Below are positions 34,000 to 46,771 of a DNA stretch of 64,000 nucleotides, in pieces. A model generated the notes under the pieces. That model saw only the letters and a list, made by a program, of their open reading frames with translations. It was not told where the DNA came from and ran no database searches. Within the stretch, counting starts at the first letter, position 1, and each line of letters starts with the position of its first letter. Source of the stretch: Dryococelus australis (taxonomy: Eukaryota > Arthropoda > Insecta > Phasmatodea > Phasmatidae); the NCBI GenBank assembly GCA_029891345.1, contig CM056997.1, positions 219,064,712 through 219,128,711 of the forward strand, given 5' to 3'. A program made the translations under genes and the position numbers.

Positions 34000-35800
34000 A
34001 GTTAATCATGAACTATTGCTGTATGTCTACTCATAGGTCGTACTTGACTTGACCCTTAAGTTCTTCCCATCGCCTGGGCGCGATGTCTACATTATGGTGT
34101 TGGTAGTAGTTGTATCCCAAACAGTTTAGTAATTACGACCAACTATGCTCGTACATAACCATGGGTCAAACTTAACACCTCGATCCTTTTTCAAAGTCTG
34201 GAGTGGTGGTACCTATTTTATTGTTTTAGCCACTATATGTTAAACTGTTCGGAAATTATAGATGACTATACTTGTAAGTAGACATGCTTCATAATTGACC
34301 CCTAGCTTATTATTCATTGTCAGATGTGGTGAGTTTGTGTATGTTATTATTTCGATCACTATATATCTGAAATGTTTTGGAACTTACAGCCAACTATACT
34401 TTTACGTCGACATAGGGTTTGCTTGACCTGCGACCCTTCTGGGGCTGCCTATGTTACGAATTTGACAACTATATATTTTTGGATCGGAAATTATGGCCAA
34501 CTATGTTTATTGGTAGACATATGAAATACTTGGTCTTGCAAGCCATTATGGGTGATGCTTATGTTATGAATTTGGTAGTTGCATCTCATATGGTTCGGAA
34601 ATAACAATCATCTATGTTTATAATTCGACGTAAGTCATACTTAACGACTCACCTCTTATCATCGTCTTGGGCGATGCCCATATTATGGATTTAACAACTA
34701 TAACTTAAATTGTTAGGAAATTTATAGCAAACTATGCTTATACATAGACATAAGTCATGCTTGACCTAACAATCATTTTTTGTTGTTTTGGGCGATGCCT
34801 ATGTTATAAATTTTATGACTATAACTTAAATGGTTCGGAAAATACAGTCAATTAAGCAAATTAGTCGACATAGAGCATACTTGACCACTCATCTCTTCTC
34901 ATTTGGGGACAATGCCCATATTATGCATTTGACTACTATAAATTCAATTGTTCGGAAATACTATGCTTATAAGGTGACAGGGAATACTTGACCACACAAC
35001 AATTCTGTCGTTTGGGGTGGTGCTCATGATATGAATTTGACGATTACAATTTAACCAGTTCGGAAATTATAGCCAACTGTTCTTATATGTGAACATATGT
35101 CCTGCTTTACCACTCATCTCTTCTTGTCATCAGGGACAATGCCCAAGTTATGAATTTGATGACTATAAATCAGATGGTTAGGAAATTACAACCAACTATC
35201 CTCAGAAGGTGAAATAGGGCATACTTGATCACTAGTTTATTCTCCTCATTTGGGATGATGCTCATGTTATGAATTCGGCAACTATAACTTAACTGGTTCA
35301 GAAATGACAGTATGCTATGATTATACATAGACATAGGTCATAATTGACCCCTCGATCCTTTTCTTTGTTTAGGGTGATGCTTATGTTATTAATTTGATGA
35401 CTCTAACTGAAATGGTTCGGATCTAACAGTACAATATGCTAATACGTATACATAGGTCATACTTGACCCCACGATCCTTCTCATAGTCATTGTAGATCCA
35501 TATGTAATGAATTTTTTATTTTTTATCTCCAATGCTTCAGAAATGAAAGCCAAATATGCTTATAAGTAGATATGGACGCTACATACTTGACCTTCCGACC
35601 CTTCTAATGGTCGGAGTTGATGCCTTTGTTATGAATGACACCTATAGCTTAAACATTTCGGAAATTACAGCCAACTATGATTATAGCCATACTTGATCCT
35701 ACGACCATTCTCATAGTCAGGGTTGATTCGTGTTATGAATTTGACAACTATAATTTAAACAGTTCGGAAATTTCAGCCAACTATTCTTATAAATGTTATG
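34000..35800 (-). repeat. ~120-bp minisatellite, right arm (about 15 units)
   Basis: The units carry the reverse complement of the left-arm unit ('ggaaattacagccaactatg', 'cataggtcatacttgacc', 'gatgcccatgttatgaattt'). Unit divergence is high, so homogenisation between the two arrays is not obvious. Confidence 0.93.
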
Positions 35801-36298
35801 CACACAGACTTTAGGACGAGGCAGTTAAGCACGAGATCCGAAATGAATGTTCGAGGTATTCTGGTCGACTTGATGCCTGCCACTGGCCACCAAAATGGCC
35901 GACATCCTCATCTGGCCTCCAGTTGTCCCACGACCGCCATATTGTTGGTCAGTGGTGCTCGGGATCCAAGATGGTAGTGCTGTGGTGAGGTTACACATCC
36001 TACACGAATAATTTGCCACATTGAGGAGTCATCCCCTTGATTATGCTAATTAAGGCAAAAAATGGCTGCTGTCACTGCTTGCTAAGATGGCCGCCGTTGG
36101 CAGGAAGGAAATTTGGGAGTATTTGCGGGGAAAGGAAAAAAAAGGTTATTTTTTTGTACCTGAAATCGCCTGTATTGTATGGGAAAACGAGAAGAAATAG
36201 AAATTGATTCCAGAATGATGATACTACATGAGAGTGGGGTAGTCCGTCAGTCATAAGCCCCGAGCCCCCTGCGCCAGAAGCCTCCTTTTTATACTACT
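35800..36298. repeat. Right terminal block of the palindrome
   Basis: Reverse complement of 19,139-19,590. It ends ...ATACTACT, which reversed gives 5'-AGTAGTAT. Confidence 0.8.
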
Positions 36299-36589
36299 GA
36301 CTTCGAAATACCGCTAATTTTTAAACCAATATTTATACAAATATATGATTTTAAATTTATTTCCTACAAGTTGCCAAAAATGTTATTTGCTAAACAATAT
36401 GGAGAATACGTGGGTTAATCTATGTGTACAGGCAGTGGCGCTTAGTTCATCAGAGAACTCTTGCATGTGAACCCCCGCCTATATCTACCAATTAAGATCT
36501 TTATTAAGTAGGATATACAGTAATTGTAATTATATTAATGATAGAATAAATAAATGTCAAAAATTAACGCCACCTACTCACAAGCTTAA

Positions 36590-38540
36590 TGCACTGAGCG
36601 CCGTTGATTCCTGCGCGCCTGCCACTTGCTTTGTTTACGCCGATCGGCCCATGCGATGGAGGATAAGCGGGCAGTGACTCGCGCGCGGCATGGAGCAACA
36701 TGGTGGCGGTACCTTCCCGTTAGCCAGCCCAAGGGGCCGATTAAATCCACGTATCTATGGGTACCACACAAAATTTGCACTTGCGGTGCAAAAAAAAATG
36801 GAATTAAATATGAAAAACTGAGGTGCAAATAGTTCCGTAACAAAGCAAAATGCAAAGAAATTTACACCCAGGCAAATTCCTCTGCGCAAGTGCAATTTCT
36901 CTCGCTACGCATGAGCAGTCGACACATGTAGCAAACGAGCAGCATGGATATCGTTTTGTAATTGTCAAAATACGGTTAGGTTATTTGTTATCAGTGTAAA
37001 ATTGTGTATATTACTAAATTAGAGTGTTTTCAACAACAAATTGAAGTGAGTAGAATGAAGAAAAGATGTTTTCTGAGGGTGCTTCTGGCTTAACTTTTCA
37101 CATAAGATAAAAAACACTTTTATTTCCAACAAAACAGTTCAAAAATAAGTTTTTATTGAAGTGCTTAATCCTTTTTGCTCCATATTATTTGGGGGGGGGG
37201 GGGGTTGTTATCGGAAACAAAATATTCTTGTTTCACTAACTGTCTAAGTGTGTGGCGACGATTGGTGATAGAAATGCTTATGTAACGACATGCAACACAA
37301 ATATCGTTAGAAGTCTGCGAGCGTAACATTAACTACAAACACCTTACATAATCCTAAATATTCCACATGAGCACTACACCGATTGCATTTGCGGAGAAAC
37401 CATCAACCATACGGAAATTCGCAATGACCTGAAAAAAAAAACGCCACGAAGAACAGAATGTTTTCAAAACAAGAAAGAAAGAAGTAAACACAATATTAGG
37501 TCGGTTACACTTCGAACACAGTGTAGGAGATCTCCGTCTCCCTAACTTCTAATATATTACTTCTACTATGATTCAGTACTCACTGACTCCAATTTCCATT
37601 ATTCGCAGTACATATAATCTAACACCTTGGAATCGGGAGGCCTACTGGGGTACGTAGCTTTCGATGGCTACACGAATAAATAAGACTCCTTATATAAAAC
37701 ATGTTTATTACGACAACCTCTATACTTACACGGAACAATATATTTAACTTTATAATGAGCTATAAACATTAATCACTTTACTTCGATACACTCTTACAAT
37801 GATTGATACGATGATATGTTAACCCCTAGCCTTGCCAAAATATTATTCAATTAATGGATTAATAACGGGCCACGAGATCTAGGATATCGCCTAACCGCCA
37901 TGCCGGAGTTATGCTCACCATATAATGTAGAACTGTGGAGTGCAGTGCGGCCTAGAGCTCCTCCAGACCCTATTATCAGTTGCCCTCGTCTTCATGCCGC
38001 TCCGGTACACACATCGTCGCTTCTCAATTACACTCTTGGTTCTTGAGTGTTTGGGGGGGGGGGGGGTACACCTTTTATAGACCGGTGACAGTGGGTCACT
38101 CAAGGTTTGTTGTACAAATTGGTAGCTCGCAAGGAATCTATAGTCCATGCTACCTTAGCTCGTCGTGTGCGGCCCACTGGTGCACGCCACAACAGTCAGA
38201 AATCTCATTTACGCTTATAATATGCGATATCGCGTCTCTTCTTTAACGTAAATAGCATAAGATACACAATATCAGGCGTATCTGATATTATGTTGCAACA
38301 TTAATATTGTAATTTCTTGTCTGCTAAAATATGAAGTTGTCCAAATATTATTCCCCAATCGTCACACTTCATCAGTTAGTAAAATAAGCCGCTCTCCAAG
38401 TCCAAACGTCGCAGTATAAACATAACACACGCCATTTGTCGTTTAGGTTATAACTACTACAAAATATCAACAAATATTAGGCACGATAAAAACATTATTC
38501 ACTGTCCTTAAAAAGAAAGTAGTGCATGTAAAATCCTTTG
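36590..38540. other. Non-coding 5' half of the hAT element
   Basis: This contains two G tracts (37,190-37,204 and 38,049-38,066) and a locally GC-rich patch near 36,600-36,740, but no supported gene. It may include a nested insertion, because hAT elements of this type usually do not need 2.5 kb upstream of the transposase. Confidence 0.35.
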
Positions 38541-39044
38541 TAACTTATGTATCCACGTGGCCGTGAATATTATGTTACAAATTATTTCTTTGGCCACTGT
38601 AGTTCGAGTAGTGGAGTGAAACTGTGTGTCCAAAAGAGCCCCGCCCACTTGCGTTCGGTGTATTTAATTGTACCCGTGGTTATGGGTGCAAGTGCGGTGG
38701 AGTTTTATTTGCGTTGCGCAGGTTCAAATGTTAGGTACTTAGCTACATTAAATCGACCATCAAGAGCACAGTTCAGTTGTGAGGGCAGGGCTATGTGTGG
38801 TGCGAGCATTGTCCATTTTTCCCGATTTCTGCTAGCTCTTCGAGAATGTTGATTGCACTGTTTGAGAGGTGTTATTATTTGACTTATGTGCGACATTTTA
38901 AGTATTAATTTGAATACTTTTAACAACAGAATCACTCGTTATGGCTATGAGCAAGTTAAGAGTTGCATATAGAAAATATCTGCTATTCTCTAGTTTGTCG
39001 TTGGAAAGGAAAATTGAAATAAAACAAACTGGCAAACCAACGCC

Positions 39045-40716
39045 TCAACTAAATACTTACAGTGCAAGCGACAAAGTCTAAAAATAGGAAATTCAGAAGA
39101 AAGTTCAAGCGAGACATTTATGAAAAACTCGTGGATTTGTGGATGCGAAGAGACCAACTGACTATATGGTTTTCCCTACCTACTCTTCGCAAAACAAAGT
39201 GGTGAATCGAGTTGGGTAAGTGTTGGCGTCTAAGATAAGTATCGCTTAGAAAAAAAAAAAGCACGAATGTGCACAAACACATTTGAATTCAATTCTGGAG
39301 TTTCATCTTTTGGGAAAATTAAACATTTACCAGCAACTTGGTAGCGCCTATCGTTTAAAGTTAAAAGACACAACGAGCATGTTTCAAAATATCGTTATGC
39401 CCTTTCTAAAATTATTGATTGCAAAACTTTTGCGGGTTATTTGAACTCGCGCTTCGAGTTTACGACGAGACACAAGAATTTACTAATACTGGAGTTTTCA
39501 GAGGTCTGGCTCATTTTTCAGCAGAGTTAGACAAATCTTTCAAAGACCGCCTCACAAATACAACGGTTTTTAAAGGGGCTTCTAAAGAAATCCAAAACGA
39601 TTGGCTAGATTGTATGCTTAACGTCTGCCAAGAAAACATCAAAAAATTAATCTCAAGTCACGTTATGTTTAAGTTATCGCAGACAAAATAATAGACATAT
39701 CATCAATGTTCCGATTGGTTGTTGTTTTACGCCATGTGTTACCTAACGGCCAATCAGTTGAGAGGTCCTGGCAGTTTGCTAACATTCCTGGACATGATGC
39801 TGCTTCAATCGCTCTATGTTCTCGTACTGTTTTGGAAAGTGTTGTTGATAAACATGAGAAAGTGATTTCTCAGAGCTATGACGGTGCTAGTGCAATGCGT
39901 GGACAAAATAATGGTGTTCGGGCTATTATTCAACAACAATATATATATGCCCATTATGTGCATTGTTATGCACATCAGTTGAATTAGATCGTAGCACAAC
40001 ATACAAGTCAAAACCAACCAGTCCGTGTATTATTTTCCAACTTAAGTGTTATACAGAACTTTTTAGTCACTCACAACAAAGGATTCCTGTTCTTGACGAT
40101 GTTGTTGGTAGGGGAATTCCTTACGCTTCCTCTATAAGGTGGGACTGTAAGAGTCAAACTGTTAACGCCAGAGCAACATTTGCAGCCAAAGAAGTGTGTT
40201 ATGTGATTGCTAAACAAGTAAAGGAATGATTTCCACATACTATTCTGCTGTGCGTCTTTTTGATGCCGAACATTTCCAGGAATACGATATGAAGTTTCCG
40301 GTTCGTCTGCTTAAACATACAACTAAAACGTGCCCTTTTTTGGATAAGGCTCGTCTGAAAACTGAGCTGGGAGTAATCTACAAACGACAAGACTTCCGAA
40401 GTATGAGTGGATAAGCCTGCAGTTTGTCGTGGAAACCAACTTACAAACCACGTTTACCGAGACACACAAACTGTTACTGATTATTATTACAGTTTCCATT
40501 ACTACAGCTGAAGCTGAAAAATGTTTTTCAACCTTGAAGTGGATACAATCATTCTTAACAAGTACAATGAACGAAGACAGTCTCTGTGCGTTAGCCATGC
40601 TTTCGATAGAAAAAGATAAGGTTAACAAAATACCCAATTTTAAGACAGTGTCACCGACTTGTTTTCTTCTAATAAAGACAATAAAAGATTACATTTATAA
40701 GAAATGCACTTTATGA
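39045..40716 (+). pseudogene. hAT-family transposase (ZMYM1-like), pseudogene
   Basis: Readable pieces in family order are: a degenerate zinc-binding N-terminal segment (about 39,090-39,200); LRVYDETQEFTNTGVFRGLA (39,419-39,691 frame); the central catalytic region with ISSMFRLVVVLRHVLPNG and QSYDGASAMRGQ, ending YVHCYAHQLN (39,690-39,987); SSIRWDCKSQTVNA (about 40,125-40,170); and the C-terminal dimerisation domain with TTAEAEKCFSTLKWIQSFLT and NEDSLCALAMLSIEKD (40,429-40,716). Frames change at least three times and several stops are present. The segment before FRLVVV lacks the usual acidic D-E-T-T-D text, reading ADKIIDIS instead. A non-autonomous relic. Confidence 0.85.
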
Positions 40717-41121
40717 TTTTGATTACATTGTAAATATCCTCTCATTTTTCTTTGTACATACTAAATTTGTGCATAAAATCAGATTTTGTGATATAATGAT
40801 TTCATTTTCAAGTTGTCGATGTGGTGTGTTCAAGTAAGCTAAAAAAAAGTTAAATACTGAATTGAATTTATAAGTGCTGTATTTAATTATTTCGATGCTG
40901 TTGAAAATACCAAATTTTTGTTTGTTACATTTTTGTTTTGTTCTGTGTTCAGGCGGCACCCTTAACTAAGATTAACTTTCTATCAAACTGTTCATATGTG
41001 CACGTGCTTTACTGTTCATGGCATTGTTTTATGTTAATTTTGAATATTTTTATATTGCAGCAATAACATTTACTTCAATATATTATAGTTACAAAAGGCA
41101 TGAGCCACCACCGTGTACAGG

Positions 41122-42400
41122 ATTTGGCTCCGCCAACCAGCCCTTTAGGTTTAAAAAATCTTTTAATATGGGAAACTCATGAAATTTCCAGGACAGATAA
41201 TATTTCTGGTTGGACAGAAGATTCCAGCGGGTACGTGGGGAAATGATATGTTCGTGTTGATTCTTTATTACTCATGTACAAAGAGATTCATTATAGCCTT
41301 GGCAAGTACCGTGTAAAAATCAGTTTTATTGCTTCAGCTCAGAACGGTACATCAATTTGTTTGTTTAAAACTTCCTTATATATATATATATATAATTAAA
41401 TTCTTTTTATACTGAGGACCGACCCAAATTAAATTATGTGTACCACCACCTCCTATACACACGCACACATGCACTTAGTTCAAAAGAGAAAATATGTTGA
41501 ATTTTTTACACATTATTTATTCGCCAGGATATTTTATTTTGACTTTCCTGTGGAGAGATTCAAGATAAAATTTTACTTAAGGTTTTTTGTGATAGCCAGT
41601 TTCCCTGTCAACAAGTCTCACCACTCCCTCCGTACGCATCCCCTTATGAAAGATCTGGAACAACCAGAAAATTATTAATAGTCAATTAAAGGTGTTTTAA
41701 TAATTCTTTTAGATTTTTTTAGGCACCTGGTTTTGATGAATGCGAAGAGAATTAGGAGAATTGTTTTCTGTAACGAAAATATTTTGAGGGTATTTTTATT
41801 AGTAAGCAAAGGGTAAAATTTATATGAAAAAATTGATTTAAGGCTTGGTAGAAAGGCGTATTTATTTCAAGATATAAGTAGGTAGAAAAATTTCAAACGA
41901 AGGCGCTCCATGTTCGAAAACTATAAATTCATTGTGACTGGATACTAATGTTTCTTTTGAAAATGTATTAAGGACCAAGTACATCTTGTGGAAATATTAC
42001 TCTTCCCTGCATCAAAGTTGGTAACTTCCTCCGCCCCCCTTTCCAAAAAAAAATACGGTGAGGCTGACGAATGAAATAAATAAAATTGTTTAAAATGTAT
42101 ATCAATCATTGTATTTCCTCTAGCAGCTACAATAATTTTGTATAACCATTTAAGAATAAAAGCAAATGAGTGAGAGTAGCAAGTGTGAGGTTCTTTAGCA
42201 GTGGCAACTAGGAACTCGAAAGAGGATATATAATATATACAGGAAGTTACTGGTATAAATAATGTCACTACTGTCCTCTACGTGGGTGCAATTAATTTTT
42301 TATGAAGTTGTTAAACGATTAGAAGGTACATATGCCTTGACATCTCGTTGACAGCAATATCTTTAGAGACGGAAACATAAACGTATATAACATGAACAAT
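41122..42400. other. Unassigned sequence
   Basis: AT-rich, with a short (TA)n tract at 41,378-41,392. The frames at 41,436-41,678 and 41,945-42,268 show no motif. Confidence 0.3.
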
Positions 42401-42469
42401 TATAGAATAATACAGATACACATGACCCTTACTCGGGACTATAGTCCAGAAAATTCATGAAGATAGGCT

Positions 42470-43520
42470 AGCGTACAATAAACTGCATCACGAGAGTACG
42501 ATTCGGGGCATCAATTTCCGATGCAACGCGTCTAATGTTTTTAATGTTCACTAACCTGAAATATTTACATGGCCATCATTCAGATAATAAGTGTCTGAGC
42601 CACTTAAAACACGTAATATTACATGTCCTACCATAGCGCTACTTGTGTGCAAAATTCGGTGAAAATTGGTTGATTAGTCTCCGAGATATGAATTAAAAAT
42701 TATTAATCGGTGTTATCGTACAAAATTGTCTAAAATAGAAATCCTGTATACGATGTTTCTAAAAGATACCGTCGGCATAAGAAGTGTTGTTGAATTTGGT
42801 TAAATGGATATTTCAAAGTTACCAAAGTTATTATATGGCCACCATTTAGAAAATTAATACCCAACCAACCAAACTTGTATCATGTTACTTCACATGGCTT
42901 GCTGTGACACTGATGGAGTGAAAGATTTGATGGAAATAAGTTGAACTGTTTCAGAAATATGGCAAATGTTTAATTTCCTCGCCCTGATCTGTTTTGCAAA
43001 AGGGCCGTTATAATTAGCGCCACTAGTAGGCAATGTTAGCGTACAAAATTTTATTGTTTTCTGTTGATCTCTTTTATTAATATAACATTTCAATCTGTGA
43101 CATTTATATTAACGCCATTAAAAAACTCCTGCAGCTTCAAAAACATGTTAGTTTACTTGTCCTACTGTATTACTATTTCCGCAAATAATTTTGTACGAAT
43201 CGATTAATTGTTTTTCGGGATATAACAGGCAAAACTTTATTATTCATGTTCCTCTATATTACAAAAGGGCCAACTAAAATGGGTATTTAATGGCATATAT
43301 ATATATAATGCTTGAGATTGATACCTACTTTAGGCATACAAAATCTAGTCGTAATTGGTTGAAATTGGTTGAACAGTATGGTAGTTATATCAAATAAATC
43401 CGAAAATATTTCATAGCCACCGATTTGTAAATAAGCGCCTCATAGTTTTCAATTGCGTACTATTCATGTCCTACCACAGTATAACTTACGTGCCAATTTA
43501 GGCAAAAAAGTTCATGCAGT
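42470..43520 (+). repeat. Diverged tandem repeat (about 200-bp units)
   Basis: Blocks such as 'atggccaccattt', 'catgtcctaccatagcgc', 'tgtgcaaaattcggtgaaaa', 'ttggttgattagtctccgag' and 'atatgaattaaaaattatta' recur in order about five times with strong divergence. Related text ('caaaagttggtttaaatcgg', 'aatggttcccgaaatatg') occurs at 59,020-59,710, so this is a dispersed family. Confidence 0.55.
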
Positions 43521-43529
43521 TTTCCAGAC

Positions 43530-45850
43530 AAAATATAGAAGCTTATTTGGTATTCTAAGGTTTTCTGTGAAGTTCCTTTACAGGGCTTATTGCATCACGC
43601 TTGTGTATCCATTCGACGATCGTGCTGGAACGACTTTGCCTGTAGAGTTGTAGAAGGCTGAGTGCTAGTTCGTTCACTGCGGCTCGAACCCCATATGGCC
43701 TGCCTTGTTTCATCGTCTGCTTGGTGAGGTAAGAAAAGACCCGGGCTCGCTGGTTTGCAGTCCACATAAATGAGCTATGTTTACTAATCATTAATTATCC
43801 TATCTGTTTTTAAAATTCATCGGCTCGCATCCTCGATGCGGGGTGGCGCCTCGACTTTGCGACCTTGCTTTCTTAAGGGTAGTGACGGCGGGTTCACGCA
43901 AGCGCCAAGGCAAAGGCTTGTCAACACACACAACAAAATGACAAACGAAAAAATTAACGAGGTGGGTGGAGTTCATTCGCCAGAATGTGCAAATGTGTGA
44001 GGGTAGGGAAGAGGAATGTTAATGCAATGAGAAACAATGGTGGTGGTCGAACGAAATTAAGTAATCAACAAATTGTAAAATCTTTCGTGTAGAAATATCG
44101 AAAGCAAAGTGCGCTAGCCCTCACAGCGGGCATACGTCCCACTTTAACGTACCTAAAAAATGTCAACAATTTGATGACAGATATGATGTAGTGGAATATG
44201 GATTAATTGCGTGAAGCAAAGCCTTGGGCACATTTTCTGCAATCAAAACTACGAACTTGCGCAAGCTCTAGCTCCTGTAATGTATTTTTTCAGTAGAGAG
44301 CACCTCCTAGCTGCGAAGTTGCAACAGTTCAAAATTGTGCCAGTCTTAACGTGTATGCAATAGAACCAGCTTTCACACTCTCTTACTCATAATAACATGG
44401 ATTTGAATATAAAGAAGCATATAATTGAGGGCTCAGTGACTGTAACCTCCAGGTTGATGGAGTACTTATGCCTGGATCTATCCTTGCTGGAACCCTGTTG
44501 AGACAAACACATTCTTATTAAATTTTACCTTTACATGTACTATTTGTACAGAGGACTGGAAAACTTTCTGGATGACACAGGTGCTAGAAAATACATTGCG
44601 AACAGCATATTACAGGAGAGATAGGGAATGAGTAGGGCCGCACGGGCTCTGGCTCACCTGAGGTGAATGAGGTGCGGATGGAGCAGAGCTAATTTGCAAA
44701 ATTGCCTAATTTCCACAATTGTCTAATATGCGTATGAACTGCTAATTAATTGATTAATTGCTAAATAATCAAATTATTTAATAGATTAATTAAATAATTC
44801 TTTGATCAAATTTCTTGGATAATTTTTTTATTGGTTTTGAAATGGTTAAGTGTCATAATGGTGACATTGGCGGAGCAGCATCGATGTGGACTCTCTCACG
44901 TGCGCCAGCCGACTGAACAGAGAGGTATATTTTAATTATATATGTAGGCGTTGAGGTTGGTGGAAGAGTGGCATAAGACACATTATTATTTTTATTTGTT
45001 TGGAAATATGTTGGGGCACTTGCAAATAATGGGAGCATAATACATGTCCATTCAGGTCGAATGTCTGTGGAGGAATGAGCCAATATAACGCACGAGAGCA
45101 GTTTCGCTCAGCTCACTCTATGGATGCATACTGATGATTTCACTAATTTAGATACGGGAGAAATGTTTTCTTTTCGGCGAAGCAAATATTTTTTAAATAC
45201 ATTAAATGATTTACGTTCAATAACCAACTGAAATAAGTATGAATCAATAAGAATTAATTTAATCACTAACCTGACTGTCCAATACTTAATCAAGTGATCA
45301 TCAAATGGACCACAAAATTATTTCCCTACCAAAGTAACTGATCTCCACTTTAATCATGCGATTACCGAATGAAACATAAAGTTTATATTAGAATTGTAGC
45401 TACAACACTATTTCAAACATAACAAATGCTAACCCACTAACTGAAGTCTTTAAACAAACTTAATGAAATTAAAATAATCATACAAACGAAACACCCAGCT
45501 AACATAAAAACAGTAAAATGAATCACATTAAAAATTACAACTCACCAGCCCTCAAAGTGTCTAAAAACGAATATAATCACAAAATCGCACTTCGCCCACA
45601 CCAGCTCTAAAAGTATAACATAATCAGAATGAAAAATTCTAAACTTCGAAATGCAAATATTTTCACTCCTTACAAATCAGAAAATATTAACCTAATACAA
45701 AGAATTACATCATAAATTAAATGTAATAGATTACCACCCAAACAAGAGGAATGATAGCACAATAATTGTAATAAACAAATTACAAACTTATTGTACATAC
45801 AATCCCCATCAATATCGATAGGTATATTAAATGAATAACACATAAAATAT
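43530..45850. other. Unassigned, left flank of the second Polinton
   Basis: A GATTAATT-rich patch at 44,690-44,830 recalls the end of the 1.2-kb repeat. No Polinton terminus could be fixed here. The minus-strand frames at 44,853-45,083 and 45,108-45,293 lack motifs. Confidence 0.3.
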
Positions 45851-45897
45851 TATTCATTTATTTTATTTAGTATAAAAACTATACACAAAACATTGTT

Positions 45898-46753
45898 TTA
45901 CAATTTTTCAAGGTCATAATTCTTCAACCACGAGTCGTGTGCTTTTGAGAAACCTCTCCATCGAACCAATGACCTATTCTTTTTGCCCTTTTAATGATTT
46001 TATCATCCAAATATTCATTTGGAGAACTTTTTGCAATTTGTGCTCATAAAATCCGCCTTATATAGGTTCCCCATCGTAGGTTTCTAGGTAATATATTATG
46101 GGGAATGATGGTCTAACTGAAATAATTTGAAATTTTTCATAAGGCCAATTAACAGTGTATTCTTCTGAAAGACAGATTTCAGCCTAGACACTCGTGCATA
46201 CATACCAACTTTAAAATTTGGCTTTCTCTTATCAAATACTTTTACATTATTGTATATGGTTTTCATCAATCTATTGTCAATAAGTTCTTCAGGTGCCATC
46301 TTGATAGTTCTATGATATCTCTAATTATAAAATTTAAGTGTTTCAGGCAAAACGCCCACACAATTGTACGTTCCCTACTATGTGAAATGCTTATATATTA
46401 GCTGTAATGATTGATACCATAATTGGTCATTAGTTTCTGGACATTTGCTTTAAAGAACTCAGATCCTATGTCGGTTTGGGGCGAAGTTAGCATTATTTCT
46501 TGCAAAACGATCTTCATTGCATAACTGAACTGTTTCCCAGAATTGTTTTTCACCGGTATACCCCAACCATATGTGGAATAAACGTCTATTATGGTTAAAA
46601 TATATTTGTATCCCTTATTATATTTAGAAATCAATGTCATTTCACACAAATTAGTATGAAAAAGATAATTTAAGCCCTTAGTAATAACTTTCCTTCTAAG
46701 AAACCTTATCCTTGCAAGGGCATGAAGTTCTTGAGCGATTTTACTGAACTTAA
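45898..46753 (-). pseudogene. Polinton integrase (rve core plus chromodomain-like tail), broken
   Basis: This retrovirus-type integrase inserts Polinton DNA. On the minus strand an N-terminal piece reads KIAQELHALARIRFLRRKVI. The core has YKYILTIIDVYSTYGWGIPV (first catalytic Asp) and SPQTDIGSEFF (second Asp). After the NYGINHYS text a stop and a deletion remove the region that should carry the catalytic Glu. The C-terminal part has KRKPNFKVGMYARVSRLKSV and ends with a chromodomain-like RGFSKAHDSWLKNY and a TAA at 45,900. Stops also interrupt the part after HHSP. The upstream gene on the same strand ends at 46,772. No in-frame ATG was found for the start. Confidence 0.85.
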
Positions 46754-46771
46754 TTAGAAATATAACAATTT

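Larger units (their letters stand above)
19139..36298. mobile_element. 17.16-kb palindromic Polinton-type element
   Basis: From both ends inward the sequence matches its own reverse complement. Outer ends: 5'-AGTATTCT at 19,139 and, reversed, 5'-AGTAGTAT at 36,298, then 'ttctgg...cagggggctcggg' in both. Matching pairs include 'gcatcaagtcgaccagaat' (19,507 / 35,864 region), the ~120-bp minisatellites, the blocks near 21.4 and 33.8 kb, 24.7 and 30.9 kb, and 26.5 and 28.5 kb. Paired positions sum to about 55,050-55,620, placing the axis near 27.55 kb, where a hairpin lies. The flanks are GCCTTC (19,133-19,138) and GACTTC (36,299-36,304), a 5/6 match. Size, the AG terminus and 6-bp duplication are typical of Polintons. 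Arms of over 7 kb are not. The protein remnants inside agree with the family assignment. Confidence 0.8.
36433..41113 (+). mobile_element. hAT transposon, decayed, with perfect 8-bp target duplication
   Basis: TGTACAGG is present immediately before (36,425-36,432) and after (41,114-41,121) the element. The left end begins CAGTGGCG. The right end, reversed, begins CGGTGGTGGCTCATG, an imperfect match to the left end. The inside carries a broken hAT transposase (39,045-40,716). The insertion lies only 134 bp from the end of the giant palindrome. Confidence 0.8.

Noticed and set aside
44629-44640. 'AGTAGGGCCG' as the left terminus of the second Polinton
   Set aside because: No complementary end and no 6-bp duplication could be found to the right, so the boundaries of that element remain unknown.
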